From NCBI RefSeq assembly GCF_014066305.1, contig NW_023501093.1, positions 1 to 64,000 of the forward strand: a stretch of 64,000 bases of DNA, given 5' to 3'. The stretch comes from Letharia columbiana (taxonomy: Eukaryota; Ascomycota; Lecanoromycetes; Lecanorales; Parmeliaceae). Positions 11,512 through 23,117 of this stretch are shown here, piece by piece. The position numbers and the translations under genes are program-made. The notes under the pieces were generated by a model that saw nothing but the letters and a program-made list of their open reading frames with translations, was not told the DNA's origin and made no database searches. How positions within the stretch are numbered: position 1 is the first letter of the stretch; each line of letters begins with the position of its first letter.

Positions 11512-12066
11512 GTGGAGGTCCGATCGACGATGGCTGGCGTTGGGCTACAGGTGGGCTTTGTGGAAACCTGGAAACCGCCTTAAAGCTGGCGATGATCTCG
11601 ATCGGTGCACTCCTTGACGGTTTTCGCGTTGGCTGAGAGAGGGATGAGGATCAGTAAGTGTGGAGGAAGTGGTAGAGCGAAGAGCGGCCTGGGCATGTCT
11701 TTCGTTGGCAACGCTCGCACGCTTGAGGTTGTGATAGGCATTTCTCGGATAGCGTTGGTTGGATAGCACGCAATCAGACCAGCTTCTGGGTTTTGCAAAA
11801 ATGCGAATCGTGTTCTGCTTTTGTGACCTTTTGATCTGTGTTATCTGTAAGCGCTCGATGGAATATCTCATCTCGATGTTCTGGACAATCGATCCAAGCC
11901 TTCGCGATTGCACAATCATCATTATCGCCTGCGCTATCTCAGGAGCCATCAACCAGAACAAATATCCATCTCAAGATCCATAAGCTCAGACACCACCCTC
12001 CGCAGTCCCAATCCACCAGCTCAGAAAGACAGCATCCAACGCTGCGAAAGCGCATCACGTCCGAGA
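11512..12066. other. Intergenic, convergent ends of paralogues E and F
   Basis: Overlapping short ORFs only. None carries a domain or splice structure I can support. Confidence 0.45.
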
Positions 12067-12965
12067 CTAAAAAGCTTCGATATCCATGCCACCGTCACCA
12101 AAGTCACCATCGTAGTAGAGGCTGGACTCGCCACCGTCAACGCCACCCTGTGCTGCGCGACCGCCACGATCATTGTATCCGCCTTGGACGTTGGCCGCGA
12201 AGTCCTCATCGTCCTCGGTGCTGGGCACTTCCAAGAAACTACTCGAGCTACGATGGACCGTGAGCATATTCTCGAAATTATAAGACGATTTGGATGAAAC
12301 CATACCCGCTCTGCGGCTCCTCCTTGATCCCGTTGCCGCGCTTCTTGGAAGGAGTCCCATTGCTCTTCCCCACGCGGCCGCCGACGGTCTTCCCCTTTGA
12401 GGGAGTGCCGACGGTAGACTTGGGCTTCTTTGGCGTGACGGTGGCGGAGACGGTGCCGCGGGCAGGAGCTTCGGGACGCTCGCCGGAGTCAACTTCTGCT
12501 TTCAAGGCCACTGCTTCCTTCTTGATGATACGAAAGCGGCCTTCGATTGAGTCGTAGGTGGCACCTGTGGGGTATCAGCATAGGCAACGGAGAAGCAGGA
12601 GATGGGAGGTGGTAGATTTGGAAAAGGGTGGAGGATGCTTGAATCGTTGCCACATACCGTTGCCGTACATGGACGCGATCTTGCGGTAGTCGAGCTGGAA
12701 ATTGAAAGTCAGCATTGTTCTTGAAAGACTTGAGGTGTTAGTGTGAAGAGAGCGGCGCTGCATTGACAGAGACATAGGGTGAAAAGGCTGAGAAGATGGA
12801 GAATGTAGAGGACCGCAAGCAATGATCAAGAGACTCTAGTCATAACTTGCAAACCACTTGATATGGCATGAAGGAAAGCTGTGAGCATACCTTCATATCC
12901 TGCGCAGCCACCATTGCCGCCAGGAGGCGGGTGAATGCTTCCGGGTCTTTCCAGTTGACAGGCAT
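12067..12965 (-). CDS. Myb/SANT-like small nuclear protein, paralogue F
   Basis: Four exons: 12891-12965, 12658-12694, 12306-12564 and 12067-12238; 180 residues, sums in frame. Helix 1 DPEAFTRLLAAMVAAQDMK, helix 2 LDYRKIASMYGN, helix 3 TYDSIEGRFRIIKKEA. Intron 1 (phase 0) separates helices 1 and 2; intron 2 (phase 1, within a Gly codon) separates helices 2 and 3, at the same place and phase as in paralogues G, H, I and J. The tail has repeated TPKKPKSTVGTPSKGK-type basic Pro/Lys units resembling linker-histone tails, an IKEE motif, then Gly/Asp-rich sequence. The final intron (12239-12305) lacks a strong branch site, so the last exon is a little less certain. Confidence 0.75.
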
Positions 12966-14429
12966 ACTGAGAGAGTTGGCGTGGAGATTATTGGGTTGTG
13001 GAAGTTTGTGAGTGTCGGTTGGATTTGGGGTTGAGGTTGTGTCCGAGGAGCAGAAGCTGTGAAGGTCTGTGCGGAAGTGAGTTGTCCAAGCTTCAAGTTC
13101 AGAGTGCAATTGGAATATTGTGAGGTGTTCGAGTTAGTCAATGGAAGTAGGGATCGAATGATTTGGACCAGAAAAGAAAGCTTAGACTTACAGTAACGAA
13201 GTGTGGTGAGAGGAAGCGTTGTGGTGGGACGGAGTGGAGGTGATGTGAGTCCAAAGAAGCAGCTTGGATTCAACAGCTCAAAGACATGTATGTGATCCTC
13301 GGAAGCCAAATCTTATATCCGAAGCGCAATCTTTTGGTGAAGCAAAGCCTGGAAGGATGCAGACAGGCACAATCTTCCACAGAATCTGCTTCAAGGACAC
13401 AATGAACAGAGCATACAACAACCAACCTCAAGAACCTAGAGCAAGTATTTGTATCCTTTCCTAGACCCTTCGCGAGCTTGCAGAAAGGCCCCTCGAACTG
13501 CCTCTCTCAAGGCTCCGGCAGCACACGAATTCCCCCGTCGCTCTCAAGCCAGCACAGCTCCCCACGCTATGACTCACACCTAGCCCCCCTTGCAATCTTC
13601 CCCTGCGTTTCAGTACATTAAATAAGATACAGCGCATTGTCTCCAAGAGCAATATGATGCGTCACATTGCTCGAAGCTGTCGGAAGTTCTGTTTGGCTCG
13701 ACGAGCGAGACGCTACTGCAGGTGCCATGCTTCTTTGGAAAGCAAAACTCCGCCGAGTGCTAGCCTGCGAAACAATCTGGAATGCACAAGGCCAAACGGG
13801 GTTTGAAGCAATAGTGGTAAGTACGGGCGATCGGAGCCAGGGGAGGTGGTGACTGGTGGTAGTCTGAGAGGATAAGGATTTGAACGTGCTATACCGGAGA
13901 AGGAAAGACAATCACGAAGGTGACGAGACGCGCGGGGTCTTTTGCACGAAGCAGACTGTCAGCTAACAAGCACAATCTATTTCAGGTTTTTCGAGTCCCA
14001 TGGTCACTGTCCAGTGCCAGGTTTGATGCTCTGCATATTTAGCTCAACGGGGAAGCAGGGATTCCGGAACGCGTGAAACCGCGTAGTCGCGACAGCTGCA
14101 GCTGCGAGCACTCTACGCGATAATCCTTGCAAAAACGATAAAGGGGTTTTTGTATTGGGATATGATGGTAGGGCAATGTTATCCTGGTAGTCATCGATGC
14201 AGGAAATTGGCGAAAGAGCAGGGTAAGACGAGTGGGGTCTGTGCATCAAGATCGCGGAATTCGGGATTGCTATGGAAATCCACCACCAACGCTATGCTAC
14301 GCAGCGCTACAAGCGGTGGTCTGCCACAATGTCCAAGGCTTCATCTGACCGAGGCGGGACCACTGCTCTGCGAGAACCCTTGCTGAAATGCATGTCCAGG
14401 ATGTGCCACCTCGTAGCTGTCACAATCGC
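12966..14429. other. 1.5 kb without a supported gene
   Basis: Contains the upstream region of paralogue F and the 3' flank of G. A 97-codon minus-strand ORF at 13618-13911 and an 81-codon ORF at 14004-14249 lack recognisable content. Confidence 0.4.
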
Positions 14430-15269
14430 CTAAACGGCCTCCTCCAGCTTGACAGCAGCATCCTTCCCAGTCTCTTTGAACGAGCCATCCGTAGCGTAGG
14501 TGTCTTCACTCTCGGTGCCACTGGGTTCGCCGAAGACATTGTTGCCGTTTTCGTCTTTGGCATTGTCCATGGTGGCGAAGGGGTCATCAAGCTTCTTGTA
14601 GTCTGTTTTCTTGCCCTTGCGAGGAGAGATACGCTTGCTGACACGGCCATTTACGGTCTTCTGACGTTTGACGGAAGGGATAGGAGTAGTGGGAATCTTC
14701 TCATCGTCAGTCTCGGCGGCGGTCTCATCTTCCTCGCTGTTCATGGCAATGTCCGAGTCATCGCTGAAAGGGTCAGTACAAGATCTGGTGACGCAGGAAC
14801 ATGCAGCTCACCTCGGGGCATCGCTCAGCATGCCTCCACGCTTACGGCCCATTCCCTTTAACATATTCTTCGTGGCAGCAGGAACAGTGCGCTTGGCGGC
14901 TCTATTGATTTTGGTGGGAGTGGAGAAAGAGCCAGAGCCGGGGCTGAGGCCCAAAGCCACGCCTTCTTTACGAACGACGTTGAGGCGGTATGAAATGGCT
15001 TTAGCTGGGACATTGGGACCTATATAGCAAACTCCATCAGCCGTTCCTATAGTCTTGGTCTTGTGGATATTGAGGCCAAGTGCAGTAGCGATGTGATAAT
15101 AGATCACAATAGTTGCTTTTGAGCTCGTGACAATCAAGAAAGACTCACCAAAGTCTGCAGCGATCTTCGTGTAGTCGGGTGTTCCAGGGATGAGAGCTAG
15201 GACTGCAGCGAAGAGCTTGGCATTGTTCTCGCGGTTCTTCCAGTCGACTGCTGGTTGTCCCTGAACCAT
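14430..15269 (-). CDS. Myb/SANT-like small nuclear protein, paralogue G
   Basis: Three exons: 15149-15269, 14812-15019 and 14430-14763; 220 residues. Helix 1 WKNRENNAKLFAAVLAL, helix 2 DYTKIAADFG, helix 3 PAKAISYRLNVVRKEG. It lacks the phase-0 intron between helices 1 and 2 but keeps the phase-1 intron at the Gly codon between helices 2 and 3. The tail is basic (INRAAKRTVPAATKN, GRKRGG), then acidic (NSEEDETAAETDDEK), basic again (RVSKRISPRKGKK) and ends with VKLEEAV, a SUMO-type motif at the extreme C-terminus. Nuclear location is suggested by several basic clusters. Function unknown. Confidence 0.78.
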
Positions 15270-17156
15270 CTTGACGAGCTGCCCGAATATGTCAGTAAAC
15301 TGAACGTTATTTTTTCAAGTAGGAGAGAGCGTGATTAGAGAGATCGTCTCCCTTAAGAAAAGTGCAGAGGTTGCGCAAAAGATTGAAAGAGTGATAATGT
15401 AAAGTGGGAAGAAGATCCATTGAAGTGAGCCGAACGTCGCTCATGGAGCTTCAAAGGCATGTAATGGGTGGGATAGACTCACTGTGATGCTGTGTTTGTG
15501 GTAGTCTGGAGATGTATGTGAGAGGATGGAAGATCAAAAGTTTGAGCTGTAACAAGGGATTGAGAGCAGTCGTGAAAGGTTGTTTGAAGCTGAGAGGTGA
15601 GCGTGTGAACAAAAGGAGAGGGTTTGCCGCAGAGGAACAGCTGAAGCTCGGGTTTGGCATCCGAGGTTCTAGCAAATTCACTCGAGCTTTCTCAAGTCGG
15701 CAATAATGGAGTCAATGTAAATACATTCTACATTGTCAACGTAGGATGAGTTTCTGCAAGGTCGAACAAGATGTCCAGGTCTAAGTCGAGATCTTCTTAG
15801 ATTCCGCGTGATTTTCCGAAGTCGCGGCGGTCGTGGAGAAGCGTCTCGTGCTAGAACAGACCTTGTCGAGAGATTTGGCATCAAAAGGAAGTCCCTCGGG
15901 CTCATGAAGGCATTTACGGGTGCAAGAGGAGGCGCTGTGATGTCCCAGGCAGGCCTATCATAGCATATCGAGATTGCGACCATACACGGGCTAGTCGTAG
16001 CAAGCTCTTAGAGAGCATCTTTTTAGATAGAGCAGTCTGTCTTCAACAGAGCATTCGCAAGATCTGCCATCAGACCACAAGCGTGCTCGAGCTCATCTAA
16101 GCGGATGTAAGGCTGGCCATCTTTTTGCTGATTTCTCACTGTGTCGATAGAGACTGGCTGGGCAAGCATTTGCAGTGCCTCCGCTTTGACCACCCAATAT
16201 GCACTCTTCGGATCGCTGTCTAAAGAGGGCCCCCTGCAGTCTCCTTTTCCCAACCTCTGCAGCAGGTATGACTGACTCACATATGCAGCAGTAGATACAG
16301 GATTCTATAGAAGATGCGATGAGGTTTCGAGCAAAGTTTCCCAGCCTATCGTAGTGCAGGGAATGGCCCCACTTCTTCCGTAGTCCGTACTAAATTCAGG
16401 GGCCACGCTAGCAGCCTAGTTAGCTTACCTTATTTAAGCGGTGCTTAGTGGACAGGAGAAGATGCGTGGAAATTCTGAAGCTTGGCGTGGACGACATGCC
16501 ATGTCCTGCAACATGACAGAATGTGATAGGTACCTACATCTCCACACTCATGCTTCGCCATCCTGCAATGTCCGTACGCGTGTCGAGAACGGGCTCGATA
16601 GCTCAGAGAGGAGCTCCAGCAGTCTGGAAAGTCGGAGAAGATCAAATCCCTGGGACTCGTTGAAGCTTGCCATCCAACCTGGCCAATCTTCTTACAAGTG
16701 GCTGCGTTCTACGCGAGGTCTACCTCTCTTTTCGAATTAGGTACTTATCAATGGGAAGGCTCTGGCTGCTTGCAGCACCCTGTTCACTTGGTCAGCGTGG
16801 ATCCATTCAATCCCCGTTTCCATTTACATTCACATATCCTGAGATTAGCGCTCCGTTTCTTCGTCTTCTGTCTTCCTCCTCATACTTTCTTCCTCTCAAC
16901 CTGTCTCTTTTCTTCTCGGAAACCTTCCTTCTTTCTTTCAACAGCTCTCTCCGTCTTAAAACCTCTCTTCCATTCCCAGTCCTAGCTTTCTACCATTGCA
17001 GCTCCACCCTTGCGCACGGACAAAGTATCCTTCAACCTCCTCTTGCTCCCTCTTCCTTATCCAGCTCTCCTCTTCACCTCAACTTCGCGGCTTTCAGCCA
17101 TCAAAGCTTCAATCGACAATCTCCATAACCAAATCACAAAACGTTCAACGAGCAAG
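15270..17156. other. 1.9 kb intergenic region between paralogues G and H
   Basis: No gene supported except the weak exon candidate at 16023-16306. From about 16850 to 17150 the plus strand is markedly pyrimidine-rich (long CTTCTTTCCTC-type runs), the usual look of a fungal promoter or 5' leader, here for paralogue H. Confidence 0.45.
16023..16306 (-). CDS. Possible terminal exon of an unknown gene
   Basis: After an acceptor-like TTCTATAG near 16307 the minus strand stays open for about 94 codons to a stop at 16023. The translation is protein-like (SAYWVVKAEALQMLAQP, LDELEHACGLMADLANALL) with two amphipathic helices. I find no ATG-containing exon upstream that joins it. It could be a fragment of a decayed gene. 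I do not recognise it. Confidence 0.2.
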
Positions 17157-17946
17157 ATGCCAATCAGATGGACTCCCGAGACAGATCAGATAGTAAGCTC
17201 CCATACGTCCCGTCTCATCTCTCGCTTCTCCCTCCTCTCAAGTCTCGCTCAAAAGAACTTTTGCCATGAAGCTGATCCACTATCTGAAGCTCTTGCTCAA
17301 AATCCTCGAGACCTCTGACGTTTCTCCCAAATGTGCCGAGATTGCCGAGAGATGGCGTAAGTCCTTTCCACAAGGCTCCTCCATAGCCCTATGCTGACAG
17401 GAACACTTCAGCTGCCGGCCTAGACCGTCCTACTTCACGTGCAATCTCCGAGCGCATCTTCAAGATACGCGCTAGAGCTAAAGCCTCGGGTACTGCTGGC
17501 CACTTCGCCGTCCCCTCTGCCAACTCCAACGCTGGCACACCACGCAAGAAGGCCACAAATGGTATCGCAAAGAAAGCTCCAGCGAAGAAGACCAACGGAA
17601 CCAAAGGCGGAGCAGGCAAGCGCAAGCGTGGTGGTAGGATGAGCGAAGAGTATGTCCCCCTACTCGGTTACTTTGACCCGAGTTGAGATACTGACGACTT
17701 TGAAGCGAAGTCATGGACGACACCGAACCTGATGGCTTCAAGTCCGACAACAATGGGTCAGAGGCTACGGATGACGAGGTTCCCAAGAGGAAGACAAAGA
17801 TCAACAGCACAGCCAAGGGCAAGGGTAAAGACGGGGACCCAGTCAAGGTGAAGGGTGAAGAGGAGGAGAACGGCACCTTTCACGACAGCGTATATGAGAA
17901 CCCTTTTGACGAATACGATGCTGTAGAGTCGGTTGACTACGCTTGA
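17157..17946 (+). CDS. Myb/SANT-like small nuclear protein, paralogue H
   Basis: Four exons: 17157-17192, 17290-17356, 17412-17649 and 17706-17946; 193 residues. The first exon encodes MPIRWTPETDQI, containing the W-T-P-E signature. Exon 2 gives LLLKILETSDVSPKCAEIAERW (rest of helix 1 and helix 2). Exon 3 begins with TSRAISERIFKIRARAKASG (helix 3) and a Lys-rich region (TPRKKATNGIAKKAPAKK, GKRKRGGR). The last exon is acidic (DDTEPDGF, GEEEEN). Introns 1 and 2 have phases 0 and 1, identical to paralogues I and J. The basic-then-acidic tail resembles high-mobility or linker-histone-like proteins. Function unknown; chromatin role inferred. Confidence 0.78.
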
Positions 17947-18548
17947 GGAAGCTAGGCGAAGGACGTTGAAGGAAGCTCGAGGGATGAACGAGTGGCAAGC
18001 AGATGGGTCCCTCTTCCTTCACGAAGCCTTTTGTCAATATCATGCAGCCACGAGATTAGAGGAGCTTCATCATGTATCTTACGCAACGGCCCTGCAAGTC
18101 TGGGCGATGCAGGCAGGATGGGTGGTGGCTTGTATTGCATGGCATAGCATGCCATTACAGTAACCAAAATCAATGACAACATACTAGTTTCTACTTGATA
18201 TGCTTGTGTGAATAAAGAAGCACTATCACTGACCATAAACTGCACCAATTCCTCTGCTTTTGCATAGGATTTGCATCCTCATCAAATGGAACTAATAACG
18301 ACATCGACCCTCCCTATCGTCAAGCCGAACGGTAAAGACAACCACCACCATCCAACCAAGCCACAACCTCCCGTCCTCAGTCCGAACCATCGCCCGAGAA
18401 ACACATCGCCATCGAAACGGGCACCTGTCAAGATCATTCCCCGCACCAACACGCTTTCGTCCAAGCGCGAAGATCCATCCACCCGAGCCAGCCAAAGTTT
18501 CAGCTCCGAGGCTCAAGCCAGACGACATCCCTCGCGTTGCCCCCGGTA
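17947..18548. other. Intergenic, convergent ends of paralogues H and I
   Basis: Short ORFs only. A minus-strand frame stays open upstream of the paralogue I stop but looks like a shadow of its GC-rich tail. Confidence 0.4.
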
Positions 18549-19507
18549 TCAAGCATGCCCGACCCCCCCTTCCCCCTCTTCGGCATCCGCACTCTCATCC
18601 TCAAGCGCCTCAGTCCCATTCCCCACACCAGCGATAGCAGCCTTGACCTTCTTGCTCGGCACCTCCATCTTCCGCTCCTCCCCCTCTTCATCCTCACCGC
18701 CATTATACGCAGCGAACACATTCTGCAACGGGCTTCCACCGTTACCATTACCCTTCCCCTTTCCATTCTTGACAGTGCCTGCAGCGGTGCGTTTAGCGCC
18801 GGCAACGTTAGGGGTCTTGTTGGCGGCTTTCTTGCCGGCTGGAGCAGGGGCGGTGCGGGGGGCACGCTTGGCCGGGGCGCGCTTGTTGGGCTGGGGGAGG
18901 CCGAGGCCGGAACTGGCGCCCGCGACGGGGGTGGAGGCGTCTTCGGCCATGGAGCGGAGTTTGGCGACGCGGTGGACGAGGGCTTTGGGGGTTACGTCTG
19001 GGGCGAGTGGGAGGTTAGCGTGCTGGGATTGCGGGAAGGGGTGGATGGCAAAGGGTTTTGTTGAGTAGGTAAAGAGGGGGGAGAAGGGTTTTCTTGTTCG
19101 ATGAATGTTTCGGGTGAGGAAATGTGGTGGTGGTGGTGAGGAGGGTAAAGATGATGAAGGGGACAATAAACGAGCGCGGGCCTGATTGGGGAGCCAACAT
19201 TTGCACAGAATGGATAGTAAGTGGTGCTCCATGCCGCTGGGCTCATGTGGATAGGCATTGCGATGGTGAGCCAAAGAACAGGGCGCTTACCATTTCCCAT
19301 AGCAATAGCAAGGGCAGCGTAGTCCAGCTTGACATTGTGGATCTTCAACACGTGCATGAAGAACTGCAACACAGGGTCAGCGCACCATACCACAAGAGCT
19401 AACACAGACCCAAGAGGTGGGCGGCAGAAAGTCTCGCTGTCCAAGTTTGACGTTGTGAAGGTGATGTGAGGACATACCTTTGCATCAGATTCAGGACCCC
19501 ACTGCAT
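18549..19507 (-). CDS. Myb/SANT-like small nuclear protein, paralogue I
   Basis: Three exons: 19478-19507, 19291-19363 and 18549-18997; 183 residues. Exon 1 is only MQWGPESDAK. Exon 2 carries FFMHVLKIHNVKLDYAALAI (helices 1 and 2), and exon 3 starts with VTPKALVHRVAKLR (helix 3). Intron phases 0 and 1 match paralogues H and J. The tail is an Ala/Pro/Lys-rich basic region (PNKRAPAKRAPRTAPAPAGK, NVAGAKRTAAGTVKNGKGKG) followed by Glu/Asp-rich sequence, again like a linker-histone tail. A 240-codon open frame in the same region is the exon plus unspliced intron. Confidence 0.75.
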
Positions 19508-21620
19508 TCTGGCGGTCGTTTCGCGGTATCTTGACTGTCGGTTGTGTAAGAGGCCAGGTCGCAAGTGAGCGACGCTGCGAGCTTTGATGGGCTGTTGTTG
19601 AGGAAGTGTGGTGGTTGAAGGGTAAGATGTTGTGAGAGTGAGGAGTGCTTGGGTTTAGTGAAGGAGTATTTTGGATTTGAAGGATGGAAGATTGTAAGAG
19701 TGGGGAAATTTTGGGTTTTTGAAGGTGTGAGGTTGTAGGAGGAGGAGGCTGGGGGAGGAAGGGGAGTTTTGTACTGAGCCCGGGTTGTTCACCCGTCACT
19801 GTGTCGTGGTGAAGTGAAAGGATTAGGGAAGGGGTGCGTGGGACCGGATTCTGGCTGGGAAAAAATTTGATGGGGCTTATCTTGTATTCTGTTTCTCAAC
19901 ACTTGGTGTCTCTAGAATCGTTGACTTTGATAGGTTTAATGCCCTCGTCGATGACCTCCTTGGAGATACTACTCCTTCTACCAACCACGATACGTCGCAG
20001 TCACGGCTGATCTTAGGTCCTCAACACAATCAATGAATGGACTTCACTGACCTCGTCGCACCCAGACAGTGTTGAGGTCGTTGAAACGAGAACAAGCTTA
20101 GGGAAGGTCTTCCGAAATACAACTCCGTGGGTAGATACTGGGCTAAGTCAACAGCAACCGGGATTTTTACTTCATCAACAATCAGAGCTGGCTCTCACTT
20201 CGAGTTTGAAACTGGTAGTTATAGGCGGTGGGGAAAGTGGAATGGGAGGGCCACCTTATTTGAAGGAATCCAAACTTGACGCATCGATGCGCTTGCTGAG
20301 CTGCAAAGTACCTTGCATTGTGCCATGGGATGATCCAACAGGACCCTCGGACATTGGTCGGACTTTCGCTCATCGTTGACCATACAGCCATGCCCACTAT
20401 TTGCCGAGATTTGTATACCGAACTGTCAACAATGTCCGTTTTCTGGACTTTCGAGCTCCTACGATTCCTCTCTGGCTAGCGTAGAGTGTGCACCTGTTGC
20501 GGAAACACGATACTAGGTACATATCAAAACCCTGCTTAGTCAGGGACAGATCGCCACGTGACCTGTAGCTAGAGTCAAGGAGCAATCAAGCATGGAGTCC
20601 AGTGACTGAAGGAGCGGAGTACTAAGAAACAACTCGGAAGTATCTTGAGCATCTAGGTAGGTTTAGGAGAAACGGTCGCAATAGTATCAGACACAGAAGC
20701 ACTCTCTTGTAGACCACTTTGAGTCCTTCCTCATTTCCCTAGAAGACATGCTGTAGTACACAATGATTCGCGATTCTTTGACGACTCACGTGATATCAGT
20801 CCAGGTTCTATCCGAGTCACTCAAGAATAGACTCTTGCAAATTGTTTGAGGAACAACAGTACGACGCTTTGACTCCGCATAATAATCATTGGGCAGCCTA
20901 TGCAATTCAACGAATCAGCAACGAACAGAATCCAAGTATCTTCAACGGGACCAAGCCTCTTCCTTCTCTCAGGGGTCCCTAATATCCTCTCCCGGCAGCG
21001 CCTCTGCACCCATCGGAACCTTTGTCCCATTCGGCAACAGTCTAAACAGCATTATGTCCGGCTGGTAGAGCACTCCCTTCTCCGCAAAAATTCAGTGCTG
21101 CAGATACGCCAATGTTACATTTTCGGCGACTGTCGGAATTGTGGCGGCGGAACGTTGCCTCATAATATTCACTTGGGGAACGATTGAGGCTTTAGAGATT
21201 CCGTATGAACTTATGGCACTGTCATCTATGATGATCAGTGAAGGATTGGTAAGAGGAAAGGAAAGGAAGGGCTGCATACTCATGCCAAAGAAGGGCTGAA
21301 TTGGGCACTGTTGCACTGTCAGCGAAGGCAAAATAAACACCCCCTCTGACAGACGTAGTTTACTCCTTAAATGTAGCCTTGAGTAGTGTAGCACAATGGG
21401 AGCCTCTCGAAAGCCACTTGATACGTCTAATTCGGTGTTTTGACATCACCAAGAGACTTCAACACCTTATACGCAGCGTGTAATCAAGAGTATGAGCAAC
21501 GTGTAATCAGGATTGAGAACCCTCTTGATCGATTGAGAATATATATCCATGGAACCAATAGCGACACCTTAAGAGGAAGACACTCACCTGCGCCGCCTAC
21601 CCCAAATAGACCCGAAACCT
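19508..21620. other. 2.1 kb without a supported gene
   Basis: Includes the upstream region of paralogue I (GT-rich, GGAGGAGG-type tract near 19740) and the 3' flank of the kinase gene. All ORFs are short and carry no recognisable domain. Confidence 0.45.
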
Positions 21621-23117
21621 TCAACAGCAAGATGCGTACACCATAGGGTCGCAATACGGCATCTGGTCTACTTCGCGAAGACTCATCGGGTCAACACCCC
21701 GAGGACTTTCATCAGAGCTCACAGTTGTGTTCTCGGTGACTCCATTCTCATCGTAGGTCTTGGCCGAAAAGTTTGGCCCGAGCAATGGCTCCCAGCCCAT
21801 ATCCGATGCGACCCCCAACTCGACTTCAACAACCACACACTGAAGCACCTCAAAGCTCGACAACCGTGCATGTGGATTGAATTCCAGAGTTCCGTTGATG
21901 ACAAGGTTATGCAGCTCGTCGCTGTAGAGGCCTAGAAATGACGTCGGCTCTCTCGCTCCAGGCCACCTATAGAAATCATGGTGAGGCATACCTTCTGGAC
22001 GGGGTCGGAGTGGAGGACGTCCATCATGCGCCAACGCGTCTACGCAGATGTCAAAGTCAGCATTGTTTCTTCGGCGCAGAAATAAGATTTGGAGTGGCAA
22101 GACAGATCTCGGGTGTAGAAAGGTCTTCTTGCTCCCGAAACATGTCTTGCGACTCAACTTCAATACCAAATAGGAAGGATCAGCTCGGAGTTGTACGTAC
22201 GGATCACGGCACCAAGACCCCACACATCTGCCTTCTTCGAAGTCACTGGCATCTCTGGAGGCTGCCACCTGCACCCCTGAGTCAGCACGGCTTCTCAAGA
22301 AACTTATGTCGCAAATCAGGATGAAGAAGCATCATGATCACTTACTTCCAAGTCCCAGAAGAGGAGTTTTCATCAACGGTAGCAAGGCCGAAGTCGCCAA
22401 GAACAAGCGATGGATAGCCATGGCTGTCAGGAGTTGGAGGGCCAAGAAAGATGTTTTCTGGCTTGATGTCCCCATGGATGATTGGCTGCCACCTACACAT
22501 TCCAAAGTCAGCATGGCTTCTTTGAGGCAAATTCACAGACTGTAAGGCACTTACTCCGAATCAGGTGGAGGACCACCAAGTTGTCGACGGTCGTAACCGT
22601 GATGGATATAGGCCAAACCCTCGCTGATCTGGAGGAAACAATGCCAGATGAACGACTCCGGTACTCCTTGCCACTCTTCAAAGTAGCGGACCATGAGTTT
22701 GAAGAGATCCCCACCCGGGTAGTAGTCGAAGTAGAGCTGCATCGTGTTGGTGTGCATGATCGCTTCATGGAGAACCACGATTCGAGGATGATCGTAAAGA
22801 ATGTTCCGCAGGATCTCGATTTCGAGAGGTTTCGAGATGCTCTTGCGCCGCTTTTGAACCTTGCAGACGCGCAGACTCATATTGGACCTATTTTGTAGCA
22901 GTAAACAGTTTCCGTAGCCACCTGATCCAACGTGACCAACCTGTTTATAATTCTCGACCTCGTCAAACCTCGATCTCTTATAGTTCCTAACAATGTTGGT
23001 ATTGCAAAGCTTGAAATCAGAGGATGTCTTATCTGCCAGCGAATGAGGAGCAGAGGATACTGTTTCTGCCATGTCGTCGTTCGAAAAAGCCATTGACGTC
23101 GAAAATGGGTTCGTCAT
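21621..23117 (-). CDS. Divergent Ser/Thr protein kinase
   Basis: Four exons: 22555-23117, 22346-22492, 22201-22268 and 21621-22039; 398 residues, phases consistent. Visible kinase hallmarks: glycine loop GSGGYGNC, beta-3 lysine in VCKV, alpha-C glutamate in LEIEIL, catalytic loop HGDIKPEN (HGD in place of HRD), DFGL metal-binding motif, and WQPPE for the APE motif with ADVWGLG after it. The activation segment between DFG and PPE is very short (about 20 residues). All residues needed for phosphotransfer are present, so it should be active. The 70-residue region before the kinase domain and the C-terminal tail have no domain I recognise. No neighbour suggests a substrate. The three introns share a core sequence (see findings). 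Confidence 0.8.

Noticed and set aside
16667..17128. Long plus-strand ORFs rich in Ser, Leu, Phe and Pro
   Set aside because: They are translations of a pyrimidine-rich leader upstream of paralogue H; the composition follows the CT runs.
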